Shown here piece by piece: positions 34,174 to 42,338 of a DNA stretch of 62,602 bases (the stretch's first letter is position 1; the number at the start of each line of letters is the position of its first letter). Both the position numbers and the translations under genes were made by a program. Origin of the DNA: Levilactobacillus paucivorans (GTDB lineage: Bacteria > Bacillota > Bacilli > Lactobacillales > Lactobacillaceae); NCBI RefSeq assembly GCF_001437125.1, contig NZ_JQCA01000029.1:1-62602 (forward strand), read 5' to 3'. The notes under the pieces were generated by a model, which worked only from the letters and a program-made list of their open reading frames with translations, did no database searches and was not told the origin of the DNA.

Positions 34174-34347
34174 GTCGCCTACGGCCACCAGACGCCACCC
34201 GGTGAGGCAGACCTGAAGCCAAAGAGCGGTCTTCAGGGCAACCTTGAACCTCGAAACCTACGAGTTTCAAAGTTGGCCGTGCTCTAAGCCGAGACAGAAC
34301 CTCGGCTTAGACCACCGACACGGGGTTCTGTCTGGTGTCCTCCGGCT
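34174..34347 (+). repeat. Type I covarying palindromic element
   Basis: Closing stem CACCAGAC (34186-34193) pairs with GTCTGGTG (34330-34337). Hairpins CTGAAG../CTTCAG, TTGAACCTCG/CGAGTTTCAA and CTCTAAGCCGAG../CTCGGCTTAGAC are separated by GGCAAC and TTGGCCGTG; CGACACGGGGTTCT precedes the closing arm. Confidence 0.86.
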
Positions 34348-34527
34348 GGGATTGACGGAAGTTTCTGACACCGAGTGTTCCATGATAATATCCAATCACC
34401 AATCATGACTGCCGCTTTTGGCAAATCATGGCCAGCCGCTAGACTAGCGTTTTGAAACACCTACTCCAGACAAGGCACGGACTACACCATATGAAGAAAC
34501 CCTACAGATAAACCATTTTGATAGTTT

Positions 34528-34711
34528 CAGCCGCAGGTGGTCAGGGATGGAACCCCGTGTCGAGACTGTTTGGTCGGTGGTCTGCCGGCCTTACAGCCTG
34601 GGACGACTTTAAGACCCACGGTTTTGTGGGGCTTAAAGCGAGGGTGAAGACCGCTTCTCAGGCTTCAACCGGTCCCCACAGGGTGGAATCCCTGGCCACC
34701 TGCGGCGGCCC
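34528..34711 (-). repeat. Type II covarying palindromic element
   Basis: Closing stem GGTGGTCAGGGAT (34536-34548) pairs with ATCCCTGGCCACC (34688-34700) with one wobble. Inner hairpins CTTTAAGACCCACG../TGTGGGGCTTAAAG and a TGTTTGGTCGG../CCGGCCTTACA hairpin are present, with CCGTGTCG (reverse of CGACACGG) at the junction. Confidence 0.83.
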
Positions 34712-34728
34712 AGACTAAAAACAATAAG

Positions 34729-34754
34729 AAAAAAGCACTGTCCGTAGACAATGC
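34729..34754 (-). terminator. Terminator of the exported protein/muramidase pair
   Basis: GCATTGTC pairs with GACAGTGC and is followed by TTTTTT on the minus strand, ten bases beyond the stop at 34765. Confidence 0.88.
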
Positions 34755-34764
34755 CTTTAATAAA

Positions 34765-35412
34765 CTAGTCTTTCGTGTTCTGGGCCACCTTAACCGTGGT
34801 ATCGGCCGCTTGGCCTTTGACGGTGTAGGTTTGCTTGCCATCTTGCCAGGTTACCGTGTTGTCCTTGTCATCATCGGTCTTGCTGTAGACCGTGACCGCC
34901 CCGGTATCCGCGCTCTTAGGCAGGCTACGCTTACTCAATTGCTGGTTGACCTGCTTGGCAAATTGAGTTGGGGTTCCCGTCTGATCGGCGTTGCTGGTAA
35001 CCGCCGTTACTGACCAATCGCCCTTGGTCCAGTGGACGTAGGTATGGCCCATGACGCCTTGAACGACGGCGCTCGTCGACTTGTTCAACTTAACCGTTTC
35101 ACCATCAGCGTTACCGACATAATCCACTTGATCCTTGGCCGTGGCACTAGTGCCGTAAGTCTTCTTTTGCAGAGTCGTGGACTGATCGCCAGTCGTCTGG
35201 TCCGTATATTTGACCGTGTAATTCTGCTTGGTTCCACTAGCCGTCGTGGCCGTTACCTTAGTGCCATCAACGGATGCCGAGCTCGGTGCCACCGTCTGAC
35301 CGGTGGAACTGACATCGTTAGCCGCGTGCATCTGGAGAACACTGCCGGAACCCAGTGCTAGCACCGCCAAAGCCGCCGTAACGGCCGTGATTAATTTCGT
35401 TTTACGTTGCAT
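34765..35412 (-). CDS. Exported protein of unknown function
   Basis: A 215-residue protein with a clear signal peptide (KLITAVTAALAVLALGSG, cleavage near LQMHAAND) and a Thr/Ser/Lys-rich, repeat-like mature region (TVKYTDQTTGDQSTT, TVTWQDGKQTYTVKGQ). There is no wall-sorting motif, so it should be secreted or loosely wall-bound. It follows the GH25 muramidase gene after 21 bases in the same operon, which suggests a cell-wall role. I do not recognise a named domain. Confidence 0.8.
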   Translation of the reverse strand: MQRKTKLITAVTAALAVLALGSGSVLQMHAANDVSSTGQTVAPSSASVDGTKVTATTASGTKQNYTVKYTDQTTGDQSTTLQKKTYGTSATAKDQVDYVGNADGETVKLNKSTSAVVQGVMGHTYVHWTKGDWSVTAVTSNADQTGTPTQFAKQVNQQLSKRSLPKSADTGAVTVYSKTDDDKDNTVTWQDGKQTYTVKGQAADTTVKVAQNTKD

Positions 35413-35433
35413 CTTTATCCAACCTCTCTCCGC

Positions 35434-36780
35434 TTATTTCTTGACGTGACCGTGCAATGCCGTGACGTAATTGCCATTGGTTAAGACGTAGTAACGAGAA
35501 CCCGTCGACCGCTTCTTAATTGCCGTGACGTTAAGCGTGGTGCCCTTCTTATACGATTTAACGCGACTCGCCTTAGTCATTGATGTCTTATTGTAAGCAT
35601 AGATTTTTTGCTTGGTGGTAATCGTCTTCGACGAATTCATACTTTCAAAATAGGCATGGTTTAACCGGGCTAAGTTGGCAGTAATGTATCCTTTGTCAGT
35701 CTTGATGCGGTAGGACTTGCCATCCGGTGCCTTGACAACTTTACCCGCAACCTGCGTTCCATTCTTGTACTTCTGCCCCGTCTTCTTGGTCAGACTAGAA
35801 TCAGAATAGATATTCACATTATCGTGTAAATTGAAGGACCCATGTTGGCCGACCCAGTAGCCGGTAACGTCTTGTGACAGGACCCATTGGCCCAGTTCCT
35901 TAATATACAATTCTTGTTTAGAATTCGACATGGTCAGTGGTTTGACGTCAGAAATCGTGTAGAATTTCTGGCGATCGGACGTGTCAATCTTCGACCGATC
36001 AACGTACTTGGAAGCCCCTTTATGTAAATAAACGTGCTGACCGCTCCGGAAACTACTGTATGAATACGTGTGCGCTAATGCCGTCGTCAAGCCATCCGTC
36101 CACCAACTGATTGGGTGAACCGACGTTTCGGCCCGACTATTGTCCGTGGCCTCACCTAATGAAGATAGGTAATTACTATCCGTGTACTGCCACAATGCAA
36201 ACGAAATCGTTGGCGTATAGGAATAGTTGGCGATCCATTGGGCATCAAATTTCGTCCGGGCACTATTGGCATAAGTTGTCGCAAAGGATTGATAAGAATA
36301 GAAGATTAATTTCTTGCCGGTCAGTGAACTCATTTCGTCATACCAGGCCTTAACAGCGGCGTTCGTGGTCCCCGAGGTCACATCATTTTCTTCGAAATCC
36401 AGTGCATAGAACTTGGCATTCTTATTCGACCGATTGTAGAAGTTCTTGGCTTCCGTCTTGGCGCTCGCCGCACTGGTAAAGGTGGCGTAATCGTACTCCC
36501 CAAACGGAATCCCGTACTTCGCATAAAGTGAGGTATTGTTGGCAGCATACTTATCCACGTAGGATGACCCATACTGCCGGCGGTTGATGACAAATGAAAC
36601 CTGATTCTTCAAATTTGAAACCTGCGTTGACGTTAACTTCCCCTGCCATTCGGAAATATCGGGAATGGCGAGTGTACTGGCGCTGGCAACGGTCTGACCG
36701 CCCCAAGCGATTCCAACGAGGGCACTGGCGGCAACCGCTGCTTGGGTTAACCGCTTGGCCCAACGATGATTAGTTGACAT
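35434..36780 (-). CDS. Secreted GH25 muramidase with DUF5776-like wall-binding region
   Basis: A 448-residue protein. A signal peptide (QAAVAASALVGIAWGG, cut near ASAST) precedes a GH25 lysozyme domain (about 38-225) starting IPDISEWQG and containing the acidic strand FYALDFEEND and the WQYTDS end segment. The C-terminal part (about 240-448) has SH3-like/DUF5776-type modules with K-x-IYAYNKTSMTKASRVKSY followed by RYYVLTNGNYVTA. It should cleave peptidoglycan between MurNAc and GlcNAc at the cell surface, for remodelling or autolysis. GGGAAG precedes the ATG. Confidence 0.92.
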   Translation of the reverse strand: MSTNHRWAKRLTQAAVAASALVGIAWGGQTVASASTLAIPDISEWQGKLTSTQVSNLKNQVSFVINRRQYGSSYVDKYAANNTSLYAKYGIPFGEYDYATFTSAASAKTEAKNFYNRSNKNAKFYALDFEENDVTSGTTNAAVKAWYDEMSSLTGKKLIFYSYQSFATTYANSARTKFDAQWIANYSYTPTISFALWQYTDSNYLSSLGEATDNSRAETSVHPISWWTDGLTTALAHTYSYSSFRSGQHVYLHKGASKYVDRSKIDTSDRQKFYTISDVKPLTMSNSKQELYIKELGQWVLSQDVTGYWVGQHGSFNLHDNVNIYSDSSLTKKTGQKYKNGTQVAGKVVKAPDGKSYRIKTDKGYITANLARLNHAYFESMNSSKTITTKQKIYAYNKTSMTKASRVKSYKKGTTLNVTAIKKRSTGSRYYVLTNGNYVTALHGHVKK

Positions 36781-37139
36781 AATTTAGCACTTCCCTGCTT
36801 AAAATTTGGTGTGCCCTACTCCTAAAAACTGGTGTTGTTGCTTCCCCGACACCAAAATCTCCCCGACGCTTTTGCTCACCACCTCACGCTTAAAGTCATC
36901 TTTAAGGATAGGCTTCTTAAATGTGCATTCGATAACAGCAGGATTTCAGTTCGATTACCGCATTTTACAATTATATTTATTACAAGAACGCCGTTAAATC
37001 AACGATGGTAGTGATTATCCGGCTTAAGAATGATTAGTGGATTTAATAGGAAAAGTGACCATATTGGCGATACGGTGAATTACTTATTAGGTGATCTAGG
37101 CCCCTTTTTCACAAATCATGACAATTAGCGACTTTTAAT
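36781..37139. other. AT-rich intergenic region between muramidase and purH
   Basis: No gene or recognised repeat. It must hold the muramidase promoter (minus strand), but I cannot single out one convincingly. Confidence 0.4.
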
Positions 37140-37178
37140 CAGTATTGTTCGCAAATAACGAACAATACTGTTCGGTAA
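37140..37178. promoter_or_regulatory. Tandem PurR-box-like operator
   Basis: Perfect 12-bp arms CAGTATTGTTCG (37140-37151) and CGAACAATACTG (37159-37170) each contain the CGAACAAT core of Gram-positive PurBoxes. A third core, CTGTTCGGTAA (reverse TTACCGAACAG), overlaps at 37169-37178. The position between two divergent genes, one of them purH, supports PurR control. Confidence 0.65.
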
Positions 37179-37306
37179 CATGCTAACGACTAATAAATGA
37201 TTACCCAAAGCAAAGTCCGATTATAAGTGAATTTATAGATTGGTTACTTTACTTTCTATCGTTAGGCTTCTGAGCTAAATATACGAATTATTATAATTTG
37301 TTCCCG

Positions 37307-37335
37307 TTGATTGTTCAGGATAATTCCCGTATGAT
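37307..37335 (+). promoter_or_regulatory. Probable purH promoter
   Basis: TTGATT (37307-37312) and TATGAT (37330-37335) are 17 bases apart, 40 bases upstream of the purH start. Confidence 0.6.
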
Positions 37336-37374
37336 AGCTCTAACAGCTTTTACTCACATTTAGGAGGTTATCTT

Positions 37375-38904
37375 ATGCGCCGTGCCCTACTCAGTGTTGC
37401 CGACAAGACTGGCATTGTCGACTTTGCTCACACGTTGATTGCCAATGACTTTGAACTGGTTTCTACCGGCGGGACCCAAGCCGTCTTGGCCGATGCCGGC
37501 ATCCCCGTGATTCCCATCGAAGAGGTTACGCAGTTTCCAGAAATGCTAGACGGCCGCGTTAAGACCCTCAATCCACGGGTTTTCGGCGGCATTCTCGCTA
37601 AACGAGATGATCCTAATCACCAACAAACGTTGGCTGAACACGCGATTACCCCGATCGATCTGGTCTGCGTCAACCTCTATCCCTTTGCCGAGACCATCAG
37701 TCAACCAGATGTCACGCTAGCCGCGGCAGTCGAACAGATTGATATCGGTGGCCCGAGCCTCATCCGCGCCGCCGCCAAAAACTATCGGGATGTTCTCGTG
37801 GTCTGCGATGTCGCCGATTACGATCAGGTCGGGCAGGCCTTAGTGGCCCACAGCGATACCCTGCCATTTAGAAAACATCTGGCCGCCAAGGTCTTTCACC
37901 ACACGGCCCACTACGACGCCGTCATTGCGACGTACCTGACGGACGAAGCCAAGCCTGATACCCTGACCCTCACCTATAAACGCAAGGAAGCCCTGCGTTA
38001 CGGCGAGAATCCGCAGCAGACGGCCACCTTCTATCAGGACTACCAGCCATCTCCGTTTTCGATCGCCGCGGCAAAACAACTTCACGGTAAGCCCCTTTCC
38101 TTCAACAACATTAAGGACGCCGACGCCGCGCTCGGGCTAATTCGTGAATTCAGCGACCCGACCGTCGTGGCCTTAAAGCATATGAACCCGTGTGGAATTG
38201 GCACCGACGATGTCCTCGAACGTGCCTGGGACAAATGTTACGCCGCTGACTCCATGTCGATCTTTGGAGGTATCATCGTCCTCAATCGGCCGGTCGATTT
38301 GGCAACCGCCAAGAAGATGCATCAACTCTTCTTGGAAATCATCATTGCCCCCGCCTTCGATAATGACGCCTATGATGTGTTGGCAAAGAAGAAAAATCTG
38401 CGCCTGTTGACGGTCGACTTCAGCGCAGCTAACGATGCTGAACCCGATGAGTTGGTTAGCGTCCGCGGGGGCCTTTTACGCCAGGAACGTGACGAAATCA
38501 TCGACGACCCCGCAACCTTCCAGACCGTTAGCAATGCCCAGCCAACGCCGGAACAACTCGCAGCCATTGCCTTTGGCCTAAAGGCGATTAAGTTCGTCAA
38601 GAGTAACGCCATCGTCGTCAACACCATCGATCAGACCTTAGGGATTGGGCCCGGGCAAATGAATCGGATCGACGCCTTAAAGATTGCGGTGGATAAGGCC
38701 GAAGAGAAACCAAACTACGATCGTGCGGTTCTGGTTTCCGACGCCTTCTTCCCCATGGCCGACTGCGTTCAATACGCCGCCGAACATGGGATTCGCGTCA
38801 TTGCGGAACCCGGCGGTAGCATCCGCGATCAGGCTTCCATCGACATGGCCAACGAACACAACGTGGCCCTGGTCTTCACGAATCATCGTCACTTCAGACA
38901 TTAA
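37375..38904 (+). CDS. purH: Bifunctional AICAR formyltransferase / IMP cyclohydrolase
   Basis: A 509-residue enzyme catalysing the last two steps of IMP synthesis. The N-terminal cyclohydrolase half (MGS-like fold) has [21 protein letters not shown] and [12 protein letters not shown]; the C-terminal transformylase half has [11 protein letters not shown], the catalytic KHMNPCG, SNAIVV and a [11 protein letters not shown] end motif. Usually purH lies inside a long pur operon; here it stands alone with PurBox-like sites upstream and a terminator downstream. TAGGAGG precedes the ATG. Confidence 0.97.
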   Translation: MRRALLSVADKTGIVDFAHTLIANDFELVSTGGTQAVLADAGIPVIPIEEVTQFPEMLDGRVKTLNPRVFGGILAKRDDPNHQQTLAEHAITPIDLVCVNLYPFAETISQPDVTLAAAVEQIDIGGPSLIRAAAKNYRDVLVVCDVADYDQVGQALVAHSDTLPFRKHLAAKVFHHTAHYDAVIATYLTDEAKPDTLTLTYKRKEALRYGENPQQTATFYQDYQPSPFSIAAAKQLHGKPLSFNNIKDADAALGLIREFSDPTVVALKHMNPCGIGTDDVLERAWDKCYAADSMSIFGGIIVLNRPVDLATAKKMHQLFLEIIIAPAFDNDAYDVLAKKKNLRLLTVDFSAANDAEPDELVSVRGGLLRQERDEIIDDPATFQTVSNAQPTPEQLAAIAFGLKAIKFVKSNAIVVNTIDQTLGIGPGQMNRIDALKIAVDKAEEKPNYDRAVLVSDAFFPMADCVQYAAEHGIRVIAEPGGSIRDQASIDMANEHNVALVFTNHRHFRH

Positions 38905-38918
38905 AAAAACACACCTAA

Positions 38919-38961
38919 GCGCATGGCGGTTTCATCGTTGGAAACTGCTATGCGCCTTTTC
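38919..38961 (+). terminator. Terminator of purH
   Basis: GCGCATGGCGGTTTC pairs with GAAACTGCTATGCGC (two G-T pairs) and is followed by CTTTTC. Confidence 0.85.
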
Positions 38962-39151
38962 TGTCGATTGCTTTATTTCACGTTAACCAGAACGCTTTCA
39001 CTGATATCGAGAAAGTACTTGAGACCCATTAGTAACTTGCCGAAGAAAGTCGTTTAATTCGAGCGCAATTTACCCCATAATGGGATTATCCAGTTATCAT
39101 CGACTCAGAATAAGTTGTTCGAACTTAGATTTACTGGGGGAGTTGATCTGA

Positions 39152-40165
39152 ATGAAAACACTAACTGCACCACGGCTGACCTTAGTTGTGCCGTGTTATA
39201 ACGAAGAACCAATGTTACCCAAGAGCGCACCAGTCTTAAGCGCCATTTTGCATCGTCTCATGGATAGCAACCAGATTGCGACTGACAGCAAGATTCTCTT
39301 TGTCGACGATGGTAGCCGCGACCATACCTGGACCATCATTACGCAACTCCGACAGGCAGACACCCTGTTTACCGGACTGAAATTCAGCCGCAACTTTGGT
39401 CAAGAGGCCGCGCTGATGGCGGGGATGCAAGTTGCCCATCCCTTCTCCGATCTCATTATCACCATCGATGCCGACCTGCAAGATGATCCACGGGTCATCG
39501 GCGCGATGGTGCAACAAGCCAAGGAAGGCTTCGATATCGTCTATGGTGTCCGTAATGACCGGTCTACCGATACCTGGTTCAAGCGCACCACGGCTGAGGC
39601 CTTCTACTGGACCATGGGTAAGCTCGGTGTCGAGCTGGTTCCGGATCACTCCGACTTCCGCCTACTCAGCCACCGGGCAGTCACCGCACTGATGACCTAC
39701 ACTGAATCCACACCTTTTATCCGGGGGATCATCCCCAAGCTGGGTTTCCCCAGCACGAAGCTCTATTACAAGCGCCAACCACGGGCGGCGGGAACCTCGA
39801 AGTATCCACTCAAGCGTATGCTGCGTTTCGCGCTAAGTGGCATCTTCTCACTATCCCTGGCACCACTACGCGCCATCATGTACCTGGGCTTCACCATTTG
39901 TACCGCCGCAACAATTGCCCTGTTATGGCTGCTAGGCCTGCATCTGAATGGCCTCACCACCAACGGTGCCCTTCTGACCTCACTGTGGCTCCTCGGTGGC
40001 CTGCAACTAATTGGCCTGGGCGTTATTGGCCAATACGTCGGTCAAATTCTCAGAGAAACGCAACACCGACCACATTTCATCATCCAAACGGAAACTTTTT
40101 CTACGGCATTCCTAGCCGCACCGCTCACGGTAACACCACACCACGAGCACCAATCTGTTAACTAA
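39152..40165 (+). CDS. GT2 polyprenyl-phosphate glycosyltransferase (GtrB/CsbB-like)
   Basis: A 337-residue enzyme with an N-terminal GT-A domain (LVVPCYNEEPML, FVDDGSRDHT, SRNFGQEAALMAGM, IDADLQDDP, DFRLLSHRA) and two C-terminal membrane helices (about 235-260 and 270-295). The family transfers a sugar from a nucleotide donor to undecaprenyl phosphate on the inner face of the membrane. The next gene, 13 bases downstream, is a multi-span GT-C-type protein that would use the lipid-linked sugar outside. Together they resemble CsbB/YfhO-type systems that decorate teichoic acids or other wall polymers. Confidence 0.92.
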   Translation: MKTLTAPRLTLVVPCYNEEPMLPKSAPVLSAILHRLMDSNQIATDSKILFVDDGSRDHTWTIITQLRQADTLFTGLKFSRNFGQEAALMAGMQVAHPFSDLIITIDADLQDDPRVIGAMVQQAKEGFDIVYGVRNDRSTDTWFKRTTAEAFYWTMGKLGVELVPDHSDFRLLSHRAVTALMTYTESTPFIRGIIPKLGFPSTKLYYKRQPRAAGTSKYPLKRMLRFALSGIFSLSLAPLRAIMYLGFTICTAATIALLWLLGLHLNGLTTNGALLTSLWLLGGLQLIGLGVIGQYVGQILRETQHRPHFIIQTETFSTAFLAAPLTVTPHHEHQSVN

Positions 40166-40178
40166 GGAGGGACCTCTC

Positions 40179-42254
40179 ATGACCACACGCCAACGCTTAA
40201 CAACTGGCTTAGTCGGCCTCATCAGTTTGACTCTATTTCTGACCGGCGTGTTGGCTGGTGTGTCTCCTGTCGGCTTTCGTACCGATCACAACTGGCTGAG
40301 TCCACTGGTCATCCTCTTAGGAGCCGGGGTCTATCTCGGCATCATCGGTCTCCTCTTTCGCTGGTTTCACCGCCGTACCGCGACTCAGCATCGCTGGCTC
40401 AGCTGGGGACTCTGGGGCGTCCTGCTGGCCATTCAACTCTTTGTCGCCTTCAATTGGGTCAGTGCCCCGCGAGCTGACCTCTACTTCGTTCACCAGCAAG
40501 CCTTAACGTTGCTTCACGGCCACGCTGACTGGTCGACTTACTTCTACACCTACCCTAATAACATCAACTTCACCTTGGTCTTGGCCGGCCTCATGAAGAT
40601 CGCCCAACTATTCGGAACCACCCTCACTGGCATCGATCTCAACCTCATCCAATTTGCTTGGCTGGATTGTGGTCTGCTGGCCTTCTGGTGTGTTCTTCGA
40701 CGCCGCAACATCGCCCGTGGACACCTCTTTTTAGTGATTATCATGGGTACGGTTCCGCTCTATGCCTACGCGCTCAACACGTATAGCGACCTCGCCGTGT
40801 TGCCAATTGGCCTGCTCGTTCTGGCCGGATTATCAAACTTACTGCGCGCGACCACGTGGCCGAAACGGCTGGGCTGGACCCTCTTCGTTGGCGTCTTTCT
40901 CACCTTCGCCATTCTCATGAAGGCCAACTTTATTGTCCTAGCCATCGCCGTTATCTTAGGCCTCTGGCTGGTCAATAATGCCAGTCCCCGACCTTGGCTA
41001 GCCCGAACCAGCATCACAGTGCTCTTGATCGCCATGCTCGGTGCCGGTATCGGCGGGAGCCATGCCGTTCAACGCGCCGCTGGCTATCAAGAAGATCCAT
41101 CGTTAGCCTTACCGGCAACCAGTTGGATCGCCATGAGTTGGAACCCGACGACTCACGGGGAATACAGCCGTCCCGACGTGGATTCTATTCGCGATGAACC
41201 CACCGCCGCGCGCAAACAAGCCTTGGCCAAGAAGCATTTGGAAGAATCCTGGCAGACGCTGGGGATTGGCGGGGTTATGTATCACCTCGTTAAAAAAACG
41301 AAACTTTTCTTAGCCACTGGAACCTTCGATGCCTTTCAGATTACGGCGGACTTCGAGCAAGCCCCTAACTGGTACCGACAGCATCGCAACACAGTTGAAT
41401 GGTTCCTGGCCAATTGGAGTCAGCTCAACTACCTCGCGCTCCTCATCGTCTCCTGTGGCTGGGGGGTTCAGCAGATCCGTCGTCGCCGACTGAGTGCGAC
41501 TTACCTTATCGGTGGCCTCTTCGTTATCGGCCTGATCTGCTTTCACGTCATCTTCTGGGAAACCGAGGAACGCTACGCTCTGCCGATTCTGCCCCTCCTA
41601 ATCGCTGGGACCGCGGCGGGCTATCGCCAACCACTTAACCTCCTGCGTTGGTCAACCCGTAGTCGATGGATTCCGCTGGGCATGGCCCTAGCCTTCAGTG
41701 GCCTCATTTTGGTCAGTGCTTGGCAGAACTACGGGCTCACCACAACCCCCGTCGACAATCCCATCTATGTGATCAACCAAAATGAGGGCCGCTACTTCCA
41801 GAACCACCACTTCAAACTCAAACCAGGTAAGAGCCTCACCCAACCACTCACGGCCCCAATTGCCTTTGATCGGCTCTCTATTGATCCGACCTTCCCGTTC
41901 CGTGGCCAAATTACCCTGCGTAACGACCAAGGTCGCATCGTCTGGCACACCCCTGAGCCGGATCCGCTTATCCAGCTCAAACAGGACCTGCCCGTTCAGC
42001 CTGCGGGTCACTACCGCCTGACAATCACCAATCTTCAGCCGACCCCGGTTAAATTCGTGACGGTTCCAGCAACGTACCCTGTTCTGCCAGAACCAATCGT
42101 GGGCCACCCCGACCAGTATTTACGCTTCCATCTGACACAACGAAACGTTGCCCCAGTCATCGATCGTGGCCAATTCTGGTTAATCCTAGGAACCGTCTGG
42201 CTCGGCGGCCTACTGATTATCGATCGTTTCTACTGGTATCGCCGCCAGATCTAA
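40179..42254 (+). CDS. GT-C-type multi-span glycosyltransferase (PMT/YfhO-like)
   Basis: A 691-residue membrane protein with about 12 hydrophobic spans. The first large extracellular loop has APRADLYFVHQQALTLLHG, with an Asp as in GT-C enzymes, and YTYPNNINFTLVLAGLMK. A late EERYALPILPLLIAG precedes a C-terminal extracellular beta-type domain and a final helix. It would move a sugar from undecaprenyl phosphate to a wall polymer or protein. AAGGAGGG precedes the ATG, 13 bases after the GT2 gene. No small GtrA-type flippase gene is next to the pair. The acceptor is unknown. Confidence 0.82.
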   Translation: MTTRQRLTTGLVGLISLTLFLTGVLAGVSPVGFRTDHNWLSPLVILLGAGVYLGIIGLLFRWFHRRTATQHRWLSWGLWGVLLAIQLFVAFNWVSAPRADLYFVHQQALTLLHGHADWSTYFYTYPNNINFTLVLAGLMKIAQLFGTTLTGIDLNLIQFAWLDCGLLAFWCVLRRRNIARGHLFLVIIMGTVPLYAYALNTYSDLAVLPIGLLVLAGLSNLLRATTWPKRLGWTLFVGVFLTFAILMKANFIVLAIAVILGLWLVNNASPRPWLARTSITVLLIAMLGAGIGGSHAVQRAAGYQEDPSLALPATSWIAMSWNPTTHGEYSRPDVDSIRDEPTAARKQALAKKHLEESWQTLGIGGVMYHLVKKTKLFLATGTFDAFQITADFEQAPNWYRQHRNTVEWFLANWSQLNYLALLIVSCGWGVQQIRRRRLSATYLIGGLFVIGLICFHVIFWETEERYALPILPLLIAGTAAGYRQPLNLLRWSTRSRWIPLGMALAFSGLILVSAWQNYGLTTTPVDNPIYVINQNEGRYFQNHHFKLKPGKSLTQPLTAPIAFDRLSIDPTFPFRGQITLRNDQGRIVWHTPEPDPLIQLKQDLPVQPAGHYRLTITNLQPTPVKFVTVPATYPVLPEPIVGHPDQYLRFHLTQRNVAPVIDRGQFWLILGTVWLGGLLIIDRFYWYRRQI

Positions 42255-42272
42255 CAACTTTTAACAAATGAC

Positions 42273-42303
42273 TTGCCCTAGAGTGGCTCGAAGGTCCTAC
42301 AAT
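42273..42303 (+). promoter_or_regulatory. MerR-type promoter (19-base spacer) of the DUF3737-PatB gene
   Basis: TTGCCC (42273-42278) and TACAAT (42298-42303) are 19 bases apart, and the spacer holds the imperfect dyad CCTAGAG-TGG-CTCGAAGG. This resembles NmlR/AdhR-type MerR promoters (TTGACT-TAGAGT-n-ACTCTAAGG). No MerR gene lies in the window. Confidence 0.6.
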
Positions 42304-42338
42304 AGACCCAGATGAGTTAATCCAAAGGAGCGAATAAT

